DNA of 64,000 nucleotides from CAKSHP01 sp045636325. Its GTDB lineage: Bacteria > Bacillota > Clostridia > UBA1381 > UMGS1253. The stretch covers positions 62,001 through 126,000 of the forward strand of contig JAZTXH010000011.1 in NCBI GenBank assembly GCA_045636325.1, read 5' to 3'. Numbering within the stretch: the stretch's first letter is position 1; the number at the start of each line of letters is the position of its first letter. The notes beneath the pieces are model-generated. The model made no database searches. It saw only the letters and a program-made list of their open reading frames with translations, and was not told the origin of the DNA. The translations under genes were made by a program, and so were the position numbers. This document shows, one piece after another, positions 1 to 9,602 of the stretch.

Positions 1-1104
1 GAACATAAAGACTGGGGCACGATGGTGTTTGACTATTCAAAAAGCGAGGTTGTCTCCTTCCTGCTTTCCAGTGCATATTTCTGGATGGAAAAATATCATA
101 TAGACGGACTTCGTGTGGATGCAGTATCTTCTATGCTTTATCTTGATTATTCAAGGCAGGACGGGCAGTGGGTTAAAAACAGACATGGCGGAAACGAAAA
201 CCTTGAAGCTATTGAATTTTTGAAAAACCTAAACAAAACCATATTTTCTGCCTTCCCCGGTGCGCTTATGATAGCAGAAGAGTCCACCGCATGGCCGAAT
301 ATCACAAAACCCATTCATGAGGGTGGCCTCGGCTTTAACTATAAATGGAATATGGGATGGATGAACGATACATTAAGATACGTTTCAATGGATCCGTATT
401 TTAGAAAATTTAACCATAATATTCTTACGTTTTTAATGTGCTATGCATTTTCCGAAAACTATATCCTGCCGCTTTCTCACGATGAGGTGGTTCACGGCAA
501 ACGTTCGCTGATTGACAAAATGTACGGCACTTATGAAGAAAAATTTTCATCACTTAAAATGTATTATGCTTATGCTTATGCTCATCCCGGTAAAAAGCTT
601 TTATTTATGGGAAGTGAGTTCGGCCAGTTTGTCGAATGGCGCCCGTCAGAAGAGCTTGACTGGATGCTTTTAGAATACGAAAGTCATAACAATCTTTTTA
701 AATACGTTAAAGAGCTTAATAATTTTTATAAAAACGAAAAACCTTTCTGGGAAATTGAAGACAGCTGGGATGGTTTTAAATGGATTAATGAACACGACGG
801 GTCAAACAGTGTGCTTTCTTTTGTAAGATATGCAAAAAGCAAGGCAAACTGCACTGTGGTTGTATCTAATTTCACCCCCGTTGAACGAATAAAATACAGG
901 CTTGGCGTTCCCTCGGGAGGTGAGTGGGAGATTGTTTTAAACAGTGATGATATAAAGTTTGGCGGCGGGAGTGTAATTTCTTGCACAAAGGCAAAAAAAG
1001 ACCTGTGCGACGGATTTAAAAATTATATTGAGCTTGATTTACCCGGCCTTACAACCCTTTATTTAAAAAAGAAAAAGAAAATCCGTAATAGAAAAGAAAG
1101 TTAA
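1..1104 (+). CDS. glgB: 1,4-alpha-glucan branching enzyme, C-terminal part (5' end outside window)
   Basis: The reading frame is open from base 1, so this is the last 367 codons of a longer gene. GlgB cuts alpha-1,4 chains and rejoins them as alpha-1,6 branches during glycogen synthesis in the cytoplasm. Visible GH13 landmarks are the DGLRVDAV strand with its nucleophile aspartate codon near base 118, the IAEES motif with the acid/base glutamate near 277-282, and LSHDEVVHGK near 475-500. A beta-sandwich domain typical of the family follows. The product ends in a short lysine/arginine-rich tail that looks lineage-specific. It is the first gene of a glycogen cluster, 86 bp before glgC. The N-terminal CBM48 part is not in the window. 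Confidence 0.96.
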   Translation, partial: EHKDWGTMVFDYSKSEVVSFLLSSAYFWMEKYHIDGLRVDAVSSMLYLDYSRQDGQWVKNRHGGNENLEAIEFLKNLNKTIFSAFPGALMIAEESTAWPNITKPIHEGGLGFNYKWNMGWMNDTLRYVSMDPYFRKFNHNILTFLMCYAFSENYILPLSHDEVVHGKRSLIDKMYGTYEEKFSSLKMYYAYAYAHPGKKLLFMGSEFGQFVEWRPSEELDWMLLEYESHNNLFKYVKELNNFYKNEKPFWEIEDSWDGFKWINEHDGSNSVLSFVRYAKSKANCTVVVSNFTPVERIKYRLGVPSGGEWEIVLNSDDIKFGGGSVISCTKAKKDLCDGFKNYIELDLPGLTTLYLKKKKKIRNRKES

Positions 1105-1190
1105 TTAATAAAATTATATAATATGCAGTAAATAGATGTGCGAAAACAATTTACTCATAAAACTCATAAATAAGACAGGAGGAGAGAAAC

Positions 1191-2423
1191 ATGGATTGCA
1201 TTGCTATGATTTTGGCAGGCGGTCAGGGAAGCCGTTTGGGAGCTTTAACAAAAGACGTTGCAAAACCTGCGGTTTCATTTGGAGGCAAATACCGTATTAT
1301 TGATTTTGCCTTGAGTAACTGTGCTCATTCGGGCATTGATACGGTAGGTGTTTTAACTCAGTATCAGCCATTGGAGCTTAATACCTATATCGGTAACGGA
1401 GTTCCATGGGATTTGGACAGAAATTACGGGGGCGTGTTTGTTCTTCCCCCATATCAGAAAGCGGAAAAAGGTGAGTGGTATAAGGGAACGGCAAACGCCA
1501 TTTATCAGAACATCAGCTTTATTGAGCAGTTTAATCCTGATAACATACTCATTTTATCAGGTGACCATATTTATAAAATGAATTATCAAAAGATGCTTAT
1601 GGCACACATTGAAAAGGGTGCTGATGCAACAGTTGCTGTTATGCCTGTTGCATGGGAAGAAGCATCCCGATTTGGCATTATGTCAACCGATTCTGAGGGT
1701 AAAATCACAGAATTTGCTGAAAAACCAAAGGAGCCCAAAAGCAATCTTGCATCTATGGGCATTTACATCTTTAACTGGCAGAAATTAAAAAAATACCTTA
1801 TTGAAGACGAAAACACTCCTGGATCAGATAACGATTTCGGTAAAAACATCATTCCCGAAATGCTTGGTGCTTCTGAGAAAATGTATGCATATAATTTTGA
1901 GGGATACTGGAGAGATGTTGGTACAATTCAGAGCCTTTGGGACGCTCATATGGATATGCTCTCTGACCCGCCCCGCCTTAACGTACAGGATTCTTCATGG
2001 GTTATATATTCAAGAAACCCCGTTAAACCTCCTCACTTTATAACTAAAGGTGCGATACTTAAAAACAGCTGTATAACTGAAGGCTGTTATGTATCCGGTG
2101 TGGTTGACCACAGTATACTGTCCGAGGGTGTTAACGTTGAAAGTGGCGCTATTGTTCGTGACAGTGTTATTATGTCCGGTTGCGTTATAGGAGCAGGCTC
2201 AATAGTTGAAAAAGCTATCATCGGCCCTGGCACAGTAATCGGTGAAAACTGCGTAATCGGCCTTAAGGAAGCAAGCGGAGAAAACCCATATGCCTCTCCC
2301 ATGTGCAGTGATGGTATAGTACTTATCGGCTGTGAGCTCAACATTGCCGATAGCACGCAGATTTATAAGAATTCTATGGTAGAACATGATATATTAACAG
2401 ATAAGGGAGGCGCAAATCAGTGA
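1191..2423 (+). CDS. glgC: Glucose-1-phosphate adenylyltransferase, catalytic subunit
   Basis: 410 aa. It makes ADP-glucose from ATP and glucose-1-phosphate, the committed step of bacterial glycogen synthesis. The N-terminus carries the nucleotidyltransferase signature GGQGSRLGALT (about residues 10-20). AEKPKEP in the middle is the usual sugar-phosphate loop, and the C-terminal third is a left-handed beta-helix of hexapeptide-like repeats. The ATG is preceded by AGGAGGAGAG at 1177-1186. The stop overlaps the GTG of glgD by 4 bp, so the two subunits are translationally coupled, as expected for a GlgC/GlgD heteromer in Firmicutes. Confidence 0.97.
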   Translation: MDCIAMILAGGQGSRLGALTKDVAKPAVSFGGKYRIIDFALSNCAHSGIDTVGVLTQYQPLELNTYIGNGVPWDLDRNYGGVFVLPPYQKAEKGEWYKGTANAIYQNISFIEQFNPDNILILSGDHIYKMNYQKMLMAHIEKGADATVAVMPVAWEEASRFGIMSTDSEGKITEFAEKPKEPKSNLASMGIYIFNWQKLKKYLIEDENTPGSDNDFGKNIIPEMLGASEKMYAYNFEGYWRDVGTIQSLWDAHMDMLSDPPRLNVQDSSWVIYSRNPVKPPHFITKGAILKNSCITEGCYVSGVVDHSILSEGVNVESGAIVRDSVIMSGCVIGAGSIVEKAIIGPGTVIGENCVIGLKEASGENPYASPMCSDGIVLIGCELNIADSTQIYKNSMVEHDILTDKGGANQ

Positions 2424-3541
2424 ACAGTTTAATGGGAATTATCCTTACAGAGGATAAATCAAAACACTTAGGTGCGCTTACCGAAAAGCGTGCAATTTCA
2501 GCGATGCCTATTGGCGGCAGATACCGTCTTATTGACTTTATACTGTCAAATATGGTAAACTCAGATATTGACCAGGTCGGCATTGCGACACAGTATAACT
2601 ATCAATCCCTTATGGACCATATAGGCTCAGGCAAACCCTGGGATTTAAACCGTAAAAACCGCGGTCTTTTCATTTTGCCCCCTTTCGTTGGCAGAGAAAA
2701 CAGCTTTTCAGGCGACGGTGATTTGGACGTTTTATACGGCATTTCCAATTTTATTCACCGAAGCCCATATGATTATGTGCTTCTGACAAACGGGTCTATT
2801 ATGTTTAACACAACGTTCCGTGATATGCTTAAATGCCATATAAAGTCAGGTGCAGATATTACTGTTATGTATAATACAGAGGAGGGTGCCTCGAGCGAAT
2901 TTCTTTCAAGACATACGGTAATTGAAACTGACAACGAGGGCTTTATTACAGATATTATAAAAAACCATCACAATCCAAAAAGCCGCAAAGTGTCAATGGA
3001 CACATATATTTTGAGCCGTTCACTTCTTATAAATATAATCGAAGACTGTGTTTCTCACGGCGAACACGATTTTGTTTTAGACGTGCTTGTTAAAGGTCTT
3101 TCACGCTTTAAAATAAATTCTTATGAAGCAAGCGGTTACGTTGGCAGAGTTGACACAATAGAAAGCTATTATTCAAATAATATGAAGCTTTTGGATACTG
3201 CAGTAAGACGAGAGATGTTTTTATCCAAAAACAAGATATATACAAAGGTTAAAGACCAGGTACCCACTCACTACGGTGAGGGTGCGGTTGTGGCTGACTG
3301 TATGATAGCAGACGGCTGTAAAATTGAGGGTAAGGTTGAAAATTCAATTATTTTCCGCGGCGTTCAGATTGAAAAGGGTGCAGTGGTTAAAAATTCAATA
3401 GTTATGCAAAACAGCATAATACAGTCAAATTGTTATATTGAAAACGCAGTTTTGGATAAGGAAGTTATCGTAAAAGCAGGAAAAACACTTACAGGTCAGC
3501 CAAACTTCCCGTTTGTTGTTCCGAAAACAAGTATTATTTAA
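2420..3541 (+). CDS. glgD: Glucose-1-phosphate adenylyltransferase, regulatory subunit GlgD
   Basis: 373 aa, GTG start at 2420 inside the glgC stop, with AGGGAGGCG at 2403-2411 as ribosome-binding site. It resembles GlgC along its whole length (nucleotidyltransferase fold, then hexapeptide repeats ending in VVPKTSII). The nucleotide-binding loop is degraded: GGxGxRLGALT becomes TEDKSKHLGALT. That loss is the family hallmark of GlgD, a non-catalytic partner that modulates GlgC. Its position directly after glgC fits this. It is not a second catalytic GlgC. Confidence 0.95.
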   Translation: MNSLMGIILTEDKSKHLGALTEKRAISAMPIGGRYRLIDFILSNMVNSDIDQVGIATQYNYQSLMDHIGSGKPWDLNRKNRGLFILPPFVGRENSFSGDGDLDVLYGISNFIHRSPYDYVLLTNGSIMFNTTFRDMLKCHIKSGADITVMYNTEEGASSEFLSRHTVIETDNEGFITDIIKNHHNPKSRKVSMDTYILSRSLLINIIEDCVSHGEHDFVLDVLVKGLSRFKINSYEASGYVGRVDTIESYYSNNMKLLDTAVRREMFLSKNKIYTKVKDQVPTHYGEGAVVADCMIADGCKIEGKVENSIIFRGVQIEKGAVVKNSIVMQNSIIQSNCYIENAVLDKEVIVKAGKTLTGQPNFPFVVPKTSII

Positions 3542-3608
3542 TTATAACAATTACTGTCTGCCGTTTTTAGCAAGACAGTTATACCATACAAAACCGGAGT
3601 GATTAGAA

Positions 3609-5048
3609 ATGATAAAAGTTTTACTTGCCACATCAGAGGCAGTTCCCTTTGCCAAATCGGGCGGTTTGGCAGACGTTTGCGGAACGTTTCCGTTAAGCCT
3701 TGACAAAAACGAGGTTGACGTGCGTGTTATAATGCCAAAATACGGCGCAATACCAGCTGAATACACAGAGAAAATGGAATATTTAACAAATATATCCGTT
3801 CCCGTTGGTTGGCGCAATAAGTATTGCGGAGTATTTAAGCTTGTGCACGAGGGAATTACATTTTATTTTATTGACAATGAGTTTTATTTTCTCAGCGGAA
3901 ATTTATACAGCTATATTCACGAGGATATTGAAAAGTTTGCATTCTTTTCAAAGGCGGCGCTTTCTGTTCTTCCCGTGCTTGATTTCCGCCCCGATATTAT
4001 TCATTGTAATGATTGGCAGACAGGTGCAATCCCCGTTTTATTAAACGCACAGTTTCAGGATAACCCCTTTTACCGCGGAATTAAAACAGTTATGACAATT
4101 CATAACTTAAAATTTCAGGGCATATGGGATAAAAAGGCTCTTACTGACGTACTCGGTATTTCTAATTCATATTTTACCAACGACAAGCTTGAATACAACG
4201 GCGACCTTAACATTTTAAAGGGTGGCCTTGTTTACTCAGATGCTATAACAACAGTAAGCGAAACTTACGCTTCTGAAATTCAGACTCCCGAATACGGAGA
4301 GGGGCTTGAGGGTCTTTTAAAAGCAAGAAGTGCAAGCCTTTGGGGTATTGTAAATGGTCTTTCATATGAGCAGTATAATCCTGCAACCGACAAGTATCTT
4401 GCACGCACATATAATGCAAGGAATTTTGTTTCCGGCAAAAAGGAAAACAAACTTGCACTTCAGAAAGAGCTTGGTCTTGAGGAAAATGAATGCACATTTA
4501 TGATTGGTATTGTAAGCCGCCTTACTGACCAGAAGGGTTTTGACCTAATTGCGCATATTATGGAAAATCTGCGTGGTATGAATGCTCAGCTGGTGGTGCT
4601 TGGCACGGGCGAATTTGCATATGAGAGCATGTTTAAATGGTATAACGAAAATTATCCTCAAAGCTTTAGTGCAAACATTTGTTTTTCAAATGAGCTTGCC
4701 CATAAGATATATGCAGCTTGCGATGCATTTTTAATGCCGTCAAAATTTGAGCCCTGTGGCCTTAGCCAGCTTATCAGCTTAAAGTATGGCTGTGTGCCGA
4801 TTGTGCGTGAAACAGGAGGCTTAAAAGATACAGTTTTTCCATATAACGAATATACAAATGAGGGTAACGGCTTTTCCTTTGGTGCATATAACCCTGAGGA
4901 TTTGCTTACCATTGTAAATTACGCATATAATATTTTTTCATGTGACAAAAACGCATGGCGCAGCATCGTGCGCCGAGCTATGAAGTGTGACTATTCGTGG
5001 AATGTGTCTGCAAAAAAATATCTTGATTTATACAAAAGTTTACTTTAA
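3609..5048 (+). CDS. glgA: Glycogen synthase (ADP-glucose type, GT5)
   Basis: 479 aa, normal GlgA length. It transfers glucose from ADP-glucose to the non-reducing end of the glycogen chain. The N-terminus has the ADP-glucose loop KSGGLADV (about residues 15-22). HCNDWQT lies near residue 135, and the GT-B C-terminal half has the EPCGLSQL motif near residue 380. The ATG follows a weak GGAGTG ribosome-binding site. The 67-bp gap after glgD holds an imperfect hairpin (ACTGTCT... with ...AGACAGT, about 3552-3576), so glgA may be expressed at a different level from glgCD. Confidence 0.97.
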   Translation: MIKVLLATSEAVPFAKSGGLADVCGTFPLSLDKNEVDVRVIMPKYGAIPAEYTEKMEYLTNISVPVGWRNKYCGVFKLVHEGITFYFIDNEFYFLSGNLYSYIHEDIEKFAFFSKAALSVLPVLDFRPDIIHCNDWQTGAIPVLLNAQFQDNPFYRGIKTVMTIHNLKFQGIWDKKALTDVLGISNSYFTNDKLEYNGDLNILKGGLVYSDAITTVSETYASEIQTPEYGEGLEGLLKARSASLWGIVNGLSYEQYNPATDKYLARTYNARNFVSGKKENKLALQKELGLEENECTFMIGIVSRLTDQKGFDLIAHIMENLRGMNAQLVVLGTGEFAYESMFKWYNENYPQSFSANICFSNELAHKIYAACDAFLMPSKFEPCGLSQLISLKYGCVPIVRETGGLKDTVFPYNEYTNEGNGFSFGAYNPEDLLTIVNYAYNIFSCDKNAWRSIVRRAMKCDYSWNVSAKKYLDLYKSLL

Positions 5049-5074
5049 ATTTTTCAGGTTTTTACTTGTTTTGT

Positions 5075-5105
5075 CTGCCCTGCGGGGGCTTTATACGTAG
5101 GGCAG
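5075..5105. terminator. Hairpin after glgA (possible weak terminator)
   Basis: CTGCCCT at 5075-5081 pairs with AGGGCAG at 5099-5105 over a 17-nt loop. No T-run follows, so it may act as a processing or attenuation hairpin rather than a full terminator. A TACAAT at 5162-5167 could be a -10 for glgP, but I see no good -35. Confidence 0.4.
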
Positions 5106-5201
5106 TATATCCGCTTCTTTCATAAAAAAACATGACTCACTTCTTTTTTAACTGAAACGGATACAATATATATACTTTAAGTGGGTCGGAAAGGCAAAAT
5201 A

Positions 5202-7643
5202 ATGTTAACAAAGAAACAAAAAACAATTTTGGACGATATCACCACTAAGGTAATGCGTATGTACGGTAAATCCATAGAGGATGCAACCGAAAACATTATC
5301 TATAAGGCATGCGCTCTTACTGTGCGTGATGAAATTATGAAAAAGTGGCAGTATTCCCACGCTAAGGTAAAGCAAATAAAAGCAAAAAAGCTCTACTACC
5401 TTTCAAGCGAATTTTTAATGGGGCGTCTTTGGGGAACAAATATGTTAAACCTTGAGATGACAAAGGATTATGCTGCCGTTTTAAAGCATCTTGGAATTGA
5501 CATCAATGCAATCGAAGATAAAGAGGCTGATGCAGGCCTCGGTAACGGCGGTCTTGGACGACTTGCAGCCTGCTTTTTAGATTCTCTTACCACACTTGAC
5601 CTGCCCGCATACGGCTCAACAATCAGATATGAATTTGGCTTTTTCCGTCAGAAAATCGTTAACGGATATCAGTTTGAACAGCCTGATGCATGGCTCGATA
5701 ACGGCTATGTGTGGGAGGTTGAACGCCCTGAAGAAACAGTTGAGGTACGATTTGGCGGTAAAGTTTATACTGACTGGAACGACGAAAGATTTTCTTTCCG
5801 CTATGAAAATTCACACACTGTTTTGGCTGTGCCTTATGACGTACCAATCTGCGGCTATGATTCAAAAATAATAAACAAGCTTCGTCTCTGGAGCGCAAAA
5901 GCTCCTTCTGACCTTAATATGAAGTTCTTTAACGAAGGTCAGTATAAAAGAGCAACAGAAGAAAAGGATATGGCTGAGGTTATTTCAAAGGTATTGTATC
6001 CTGAAGATAATCACGCAGAAGGCAAGATGCTTCGTTTGCGTCAGCAGTATTTCTTAGTGTCTGCCACAATTCAGTGGATTTTAAAGGACTTTAAGCATTT
6101 CCACGGAACTGCATGGGATATATTCCCTGAAAAGATTGCAATTCATATAAACGATACCCACCCCACTCTTGCTATACCTGAGCTTATGAGAATACTTATG
6201 GACGAAGAGGGTCTTGGTTGGGATCAGGCATGGGATATTACAACAAAAACCTTTGCATACACAAACCATACAGTTATGGCAGAGGCGCTTGAAAAATGGC
6301 CCATTGATATATTTGAGCCAATTTTACCCCGAATTTATATGATTATAGCCGAGATAAATAATCGTCTTTTATACAAATTAAACGAGATTTATCCCGGTGA
6401 CAGAGCAAAAATTGATTATATGTCAATTATTTCAAACGGCGTGGTAAGCATGGCAAATCTGTGTCTTGCGACATGTCATGCAGTAAACGGTGTTTCAAAG
6501 CTTCATACGGATATTTTAACAGGCGATATATTCCGCGATTACTACAATATAAATCCCTCCGGTTTTCATGCAATTACAAACGGTATTACATTCCGTCGCT
6601 GGATAATGCATGCAAATCCTGCACTGGCTGACCTTATAACCCAAACAATCGGCAAAGGCTGGCTTAAAGACGAAAATGAGCTTAAAAAATTGGCTGAATA
6701 CGCAACAGATGATGCTTTTTGTGAAAAGTTTTATAAAATCAAGCTTGAAAACAAAAAGGCATTAGCAGAATACATTAAAGAACATAACGGCATTGAAATT
6801 GACGTTAATTCAATTTTTGACGTTCAAGTTAAAAGACTTCATGAATACAAGCGTCAGCTTTTAAATGCACTTCACATTATGTATCTTTACAATAAGCTGC
6901 TTGAAAACCCTGATATGGACTTTACGCCCCACACATTTATTTTCGGTGCTAAAGTTGCCCCCGGATATCACAGGGCAAAGCTTATTATAAAGCTTATAAA
7001 CAGTATCGCAGACAGGGTTAATAATGACCCCAGAATCGGCGGTAAGATAAAGGTTGTATTTATCGAAAACTACTGCGTAACACTGGCTGAAAAAATTATT
7101 ATAGCGGCTGATGTTTCCGAGCAGATTTCAACTGCAGGTAAAGAAGCATCAGGCACAGGTAATATGAAATTTATGCTAAACGGCGCACTTACAATTGGTA
7201 CATTTGACGGGGCAAATGTTGAAATGAGCGAGCAGGTTGGCAGAGAAAATATGTATATTTTCGGCCTTTCAGCGGATGAGGTAGCGGAAAAATACCGCTA
7301 TCAGACAGGCGAGCCTCAGAAAATTTACGAGTCAAATATGCCTTTAAAGCGCGTTTTAGACCAGCTTATTGACGGTACTCTTGAGCCTGAGCACGCAGGT
7401 CTTTTCAAAGAGATATACCATTCACTTATTTTCGGTGATTACGGCATTGCAGACCCCTATATGGTGCTTCGTGATTTTGATGCTTATAAAGATGCCCATG
7501 CAAACCTTGAAGCAGACTTTAAAAACCGCAAGCTATGGCTTGAAAAGGCAGTTAAAAACACTTCAATGGCGGCATTTTTCTCATCTGACAGAACAATAAT
7601 CGAATATAATGAAAAGATATGGCATCTGCCCGCCATTGATTAA
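5202..7643 (+). CDS. glgP: Glycogen/alpha-glucan phosphorylase
   Basis: 813 aa, GT35 family. It releases glucose-1-phosphate from glycogen ends using PLP. I chose the ATG at 5202 because GGAAAGG at 5187-5193 lies about 8 bp before it; an in-frame GTG at 5181 lacks a proper site. Landmarks are YYLSSEFLMGR near the N-terminus, GLGNGGLGRLAACFLDS, VKRLHEYKRQLLN, and EASGTGNMKF with the PLP-bearing lysine. Lying downstream of the biosynthetic genes, it gives the cluster both synthesis and breakdown. Confidence 0.96.
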   Translation: MLTKKQKTILDDITTKVMRMYGKSIEDATENIIYKACALTVRDEIMKKWQYSHAKVKQIKAKKLYYLSSEFLMGRLWGTNMLNLEMTKDYAAVLKHLGIDINAIEDKEADAGLGNGGLGRLAACFLDSLTTLDLPAYGSTIRYEFGFFRQKIVNGYQFEQPDAWLDNGYVWEVERPEETVEVRFGGKVYTDWNDERFSFRYENSHTVLAVPYDVPICGYDSKIINKLRLWSAKAPSDLNMKFFNEGQYKRATEEKDMAEVISKVLYPEDNHAEGKMLRLRQQYFLVSATIQWILKDFKHFHGTAWDIFPEKIAIHINDTHPTLAIPELMRILMDEEGLGWDQAWDITTKTFAYTNHTVMAEALEKWPIDIFEPILPRIYMIIAEINNRLLYKLNEIYPGDRAKIDYMSIISNGVVSMANLCLATCHAVNGVSKLHTDILTGDIFRDYYNINPSGFHAITNGITFRRWIMHANPALADLITQTIGKGWLKDENELKKLAEYATDDAFCEKFYKIKLENKKALAEYIKEHNGIEIDVNSIFDVQVKRLHEYKRQLLNALHIMYLYNKLLENPDMDFTPHTFIFGAKVAPGYHRAKLIIKLINSIADRVNNDPRIGGKIKVVFIENYCVTLAEKIIIAADVSEQISTAGKEASGTGNMKFMLNGALTIGTFDGANVEMSEQVGRENMYIFGLSADEVAEKYRYQTGEPQKIYESNMPLKRVLDQLIDGTLEPEHAGLFKEIYHSLIFGDYGIADPYMVLRDFDAYKDAHANLEADFKNRKLWLEKAVKNTSMAAFFSSDRTIIEYNEKIWHLPAID

Positions 7644-7685
7644 TTTTGCATTGCTTATTTGCCTTGTGTGGAGGTATTATTAAAA

Positions 7686-9602
7686 ATGATTATAGAACAC
7701 AATTCACACAGCATCTTCAGCCGCACCCCTTTCGGTGCGGCTGTTTGCGGTGAAAAAATATGCTTAAGGCTTCTTTTGGGTGACTGCATCTGGCCTGAAA
7801 GCGTTAATTTAAAATATGAATTTGCAAAAAACGGTGAAAGGCAAGCTTTTAGCTTGCGAATGCATTTTCATTCCGTCATGTCAGGTCTTTATGTATACGA
7901 ATGTTTTCTGAATGCCCCTGAATTTTCCTGCCTTATTTTTTATACATTTGAAATTAACTTTGAAAATGAAACCGTACTTTACGGAAATAACGAAGCCCGC
8001 CTCGGCGGTATCGGACAAATTTATAAATCAGACGCTATCCCCTATCAGGTAACAGTTTATTCTGCTGATTTTAAAACCCCTGAATGGTTTAAATGCGGCA
8101 TAATGTATCAGATATTTCCTGACCGCTTTTACAAAACTGAAAGCTATGATGGACTTTCAAAAGCAAAAAATATAATAAAGCGAGGCTGGGGTGATATACC
8201 CTTTTACACCCCTGAACAGTTTGGCGGCGAATATTTGGCTAACGACTGTTTCGGAGGCTCTCTTAAAGGAATTGAAGAAAAGCTTTTCTACCTTAAGGAA
8301 TTAGGCATTGATATTATATATTTAAACCCCATTTTTGAGGCAAGCTCAAATCATAAATATAATACAGCCAATTATAAAAAAATTGACCCCCTTTTCGGTG
8401 ACGAGGAAAGCTTTAAAAGCCTTTGCAAAAAAGCAGACGAACTTGGTATAAAAATAATTCTTGACGGAGTATTTAATCACACCGGCTCTGACAGTATATA
8501 TTTTAACAAATACGGAAGATATCCTGAACTTGGTGCGTATCAAAGCAAAACCTCAGAATATTACGACTGGTACAATTTTGAAAGCTATCCTGATAAATAC
8601 GATTGCTGGTGGGGAATTAAAACCCTTCCCCACGTTAATGAAGAATCAGCTTCATATATTAAATATATTCTTACTGATAAAGATGCGGTAATAAAAAAGT
8701 GGCTTCGCCTTGGTGCAAGCGGTTGGCGTCTTGACGTGGTGGACGAGCTTCCTGATAGCTTTGTTAAGATTTTAAGAAGCGAGGCAAAAAAAGAAAAAGA
8801 ATCTTCGGTTATCATAGGCGAGGTGTGGGAGGATGCCTCAAACAAAACTGCATACGGCGCGCTTCGGGAATATCTTGGCGGATACGAACTTGACTCTGCT
8901 ATGAATTATCCTTTAAGAAATGCAGTGATTTCCTTTTCAAAAGAAGAAATAACGGCCAAGAGTTTTAACAGCATTATAATGTCGCTTAAAGAAAACTATC
9001 CCGCTCCGGCGTTTTATGCAATGATGAACTTCCTTTCAAGCCACGATACTGAAAGAATTTTAACAAAGCTTTCAGATTTACCTGACGGCAAAAGTCTTAC
9101 AAGAGAACAGCAGGCTCAAATATTTTTTGATGAAAACAAAAGGACTTTGGCAATAAAAAGGCTTAATATTGCCCTTTCGCTTTTATTTACTCTGCCAGGC
9201 GTGCCATCGGTTTTCTATGGTGATGAAGCAGGTCTTGACGGCTACTCTGACCCATTTTGCAGAAAGTGTTTCCCCTGGGGCAAAGAAGATAAAAATATTT
9301 ATAATATGTATAAAAACTTTATAGCCTTAAAAAAGAGTTCAAAAGCCTTTGTTTTGGGCGATATTGAATTTGTGTACGGCGAGGGCACTGCTCTTGGATA
9401 TTTAAGAACAACTAAAGACGAAGCGTTTTTATATATTGCTAATTCATCATCTAAACATGACTGGAATCTAAGCTTAGAGCTTGGAAAATACAGAATAGGA
9501 AAAATTACAAACGGTGTTGAAGATTACGCATGTGATTTTGGAAGATTTAATGTAAACCTTCCTCCCCTTTCCTATAAAATTTTCACCTGCGAGGTGGTAT
9601 GA
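7686..9602 (+). CDS. GH13 alpha-glucanase, neopullulanase/cyclomaltodextrinase type
   Basis: 638 aa from the ATG at 7686, which has GGAGG at 7670-7674; the upstream in-frame TTG has no ribosome-binding site. An N-terminal beta-sandwich is followed by a GH13 barrel. I can place the catalytic triad: Asp350 in GWRLDVVDE, Glu379 in IIGEVWED and Asp454 in LSSHDTER. The calcium/substrate region reads DGVFNHTG. No signal peptide is visible, so it should act inside the cell on maltodextrins or limit-dextrin branches, supporting GlgP where a dedicated GlgX would otherwise work. Exact specificity cannot be read from the sequence. Confidence 0.85.
   Translation: MIIEHNSHSIFSRTPFGAAVCGEKICLRLLLGDCIWPESVNLKYEFAKNGERQAFSLRMHFHSVMSGLYVYECFLNAPEFSCLIFYTFEINFENETVLYGNNEARLGGIGQIYKSDAIPYQVTVYSADFKTPEWFKCGIMYQIFPDRFYKTESYDGLSKAKNIIKRGWGDIPFYTPEQFGGEYLANDCFGGSLKGIEEKLFYLKELGIDIIYLNPIFEASSNHKYNTANYKKIDPLFGDEESFKSLCKKADELGIKIILDGVFNHTGSDSIYFNKYGRYPELGAYQSKTSEYYDWYNFESYPDKYDCWWGIKTLPHVNEESASYIKYILTDKDAVIKKWLRLGASGWRLDVVDELPDSFVKILRSEAKKEKESSVIIGEVWEDASNKTAYGALREYLGGYELDSAMNYPLRNAVISFSKEEITAKSFNSIIMSLKENYPAPAFYAMMNFLSSHDTERILTKLSDLPDGKSLTREQQAQIFFDENKRTLAIKRLNIALSLLFTLPGVPSVFYGDEAGLDGYSDPFCRKCFPWGKEDKNIYNMYKNFIALKKSSKAFVLGDIEFVYGEGTALGYLRTTKDEAFLYIANSSSKHDWNLSLELGKYRIGKITNGVEDYACDFGRFNVNLPPLSYKIFTCEVV

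Noticed and set aside
2420..3541. Second catalytic glgC
   Set aside because: The nucleotide-binding loop is degraded and the protein matches GlgD, the regulatory partner.
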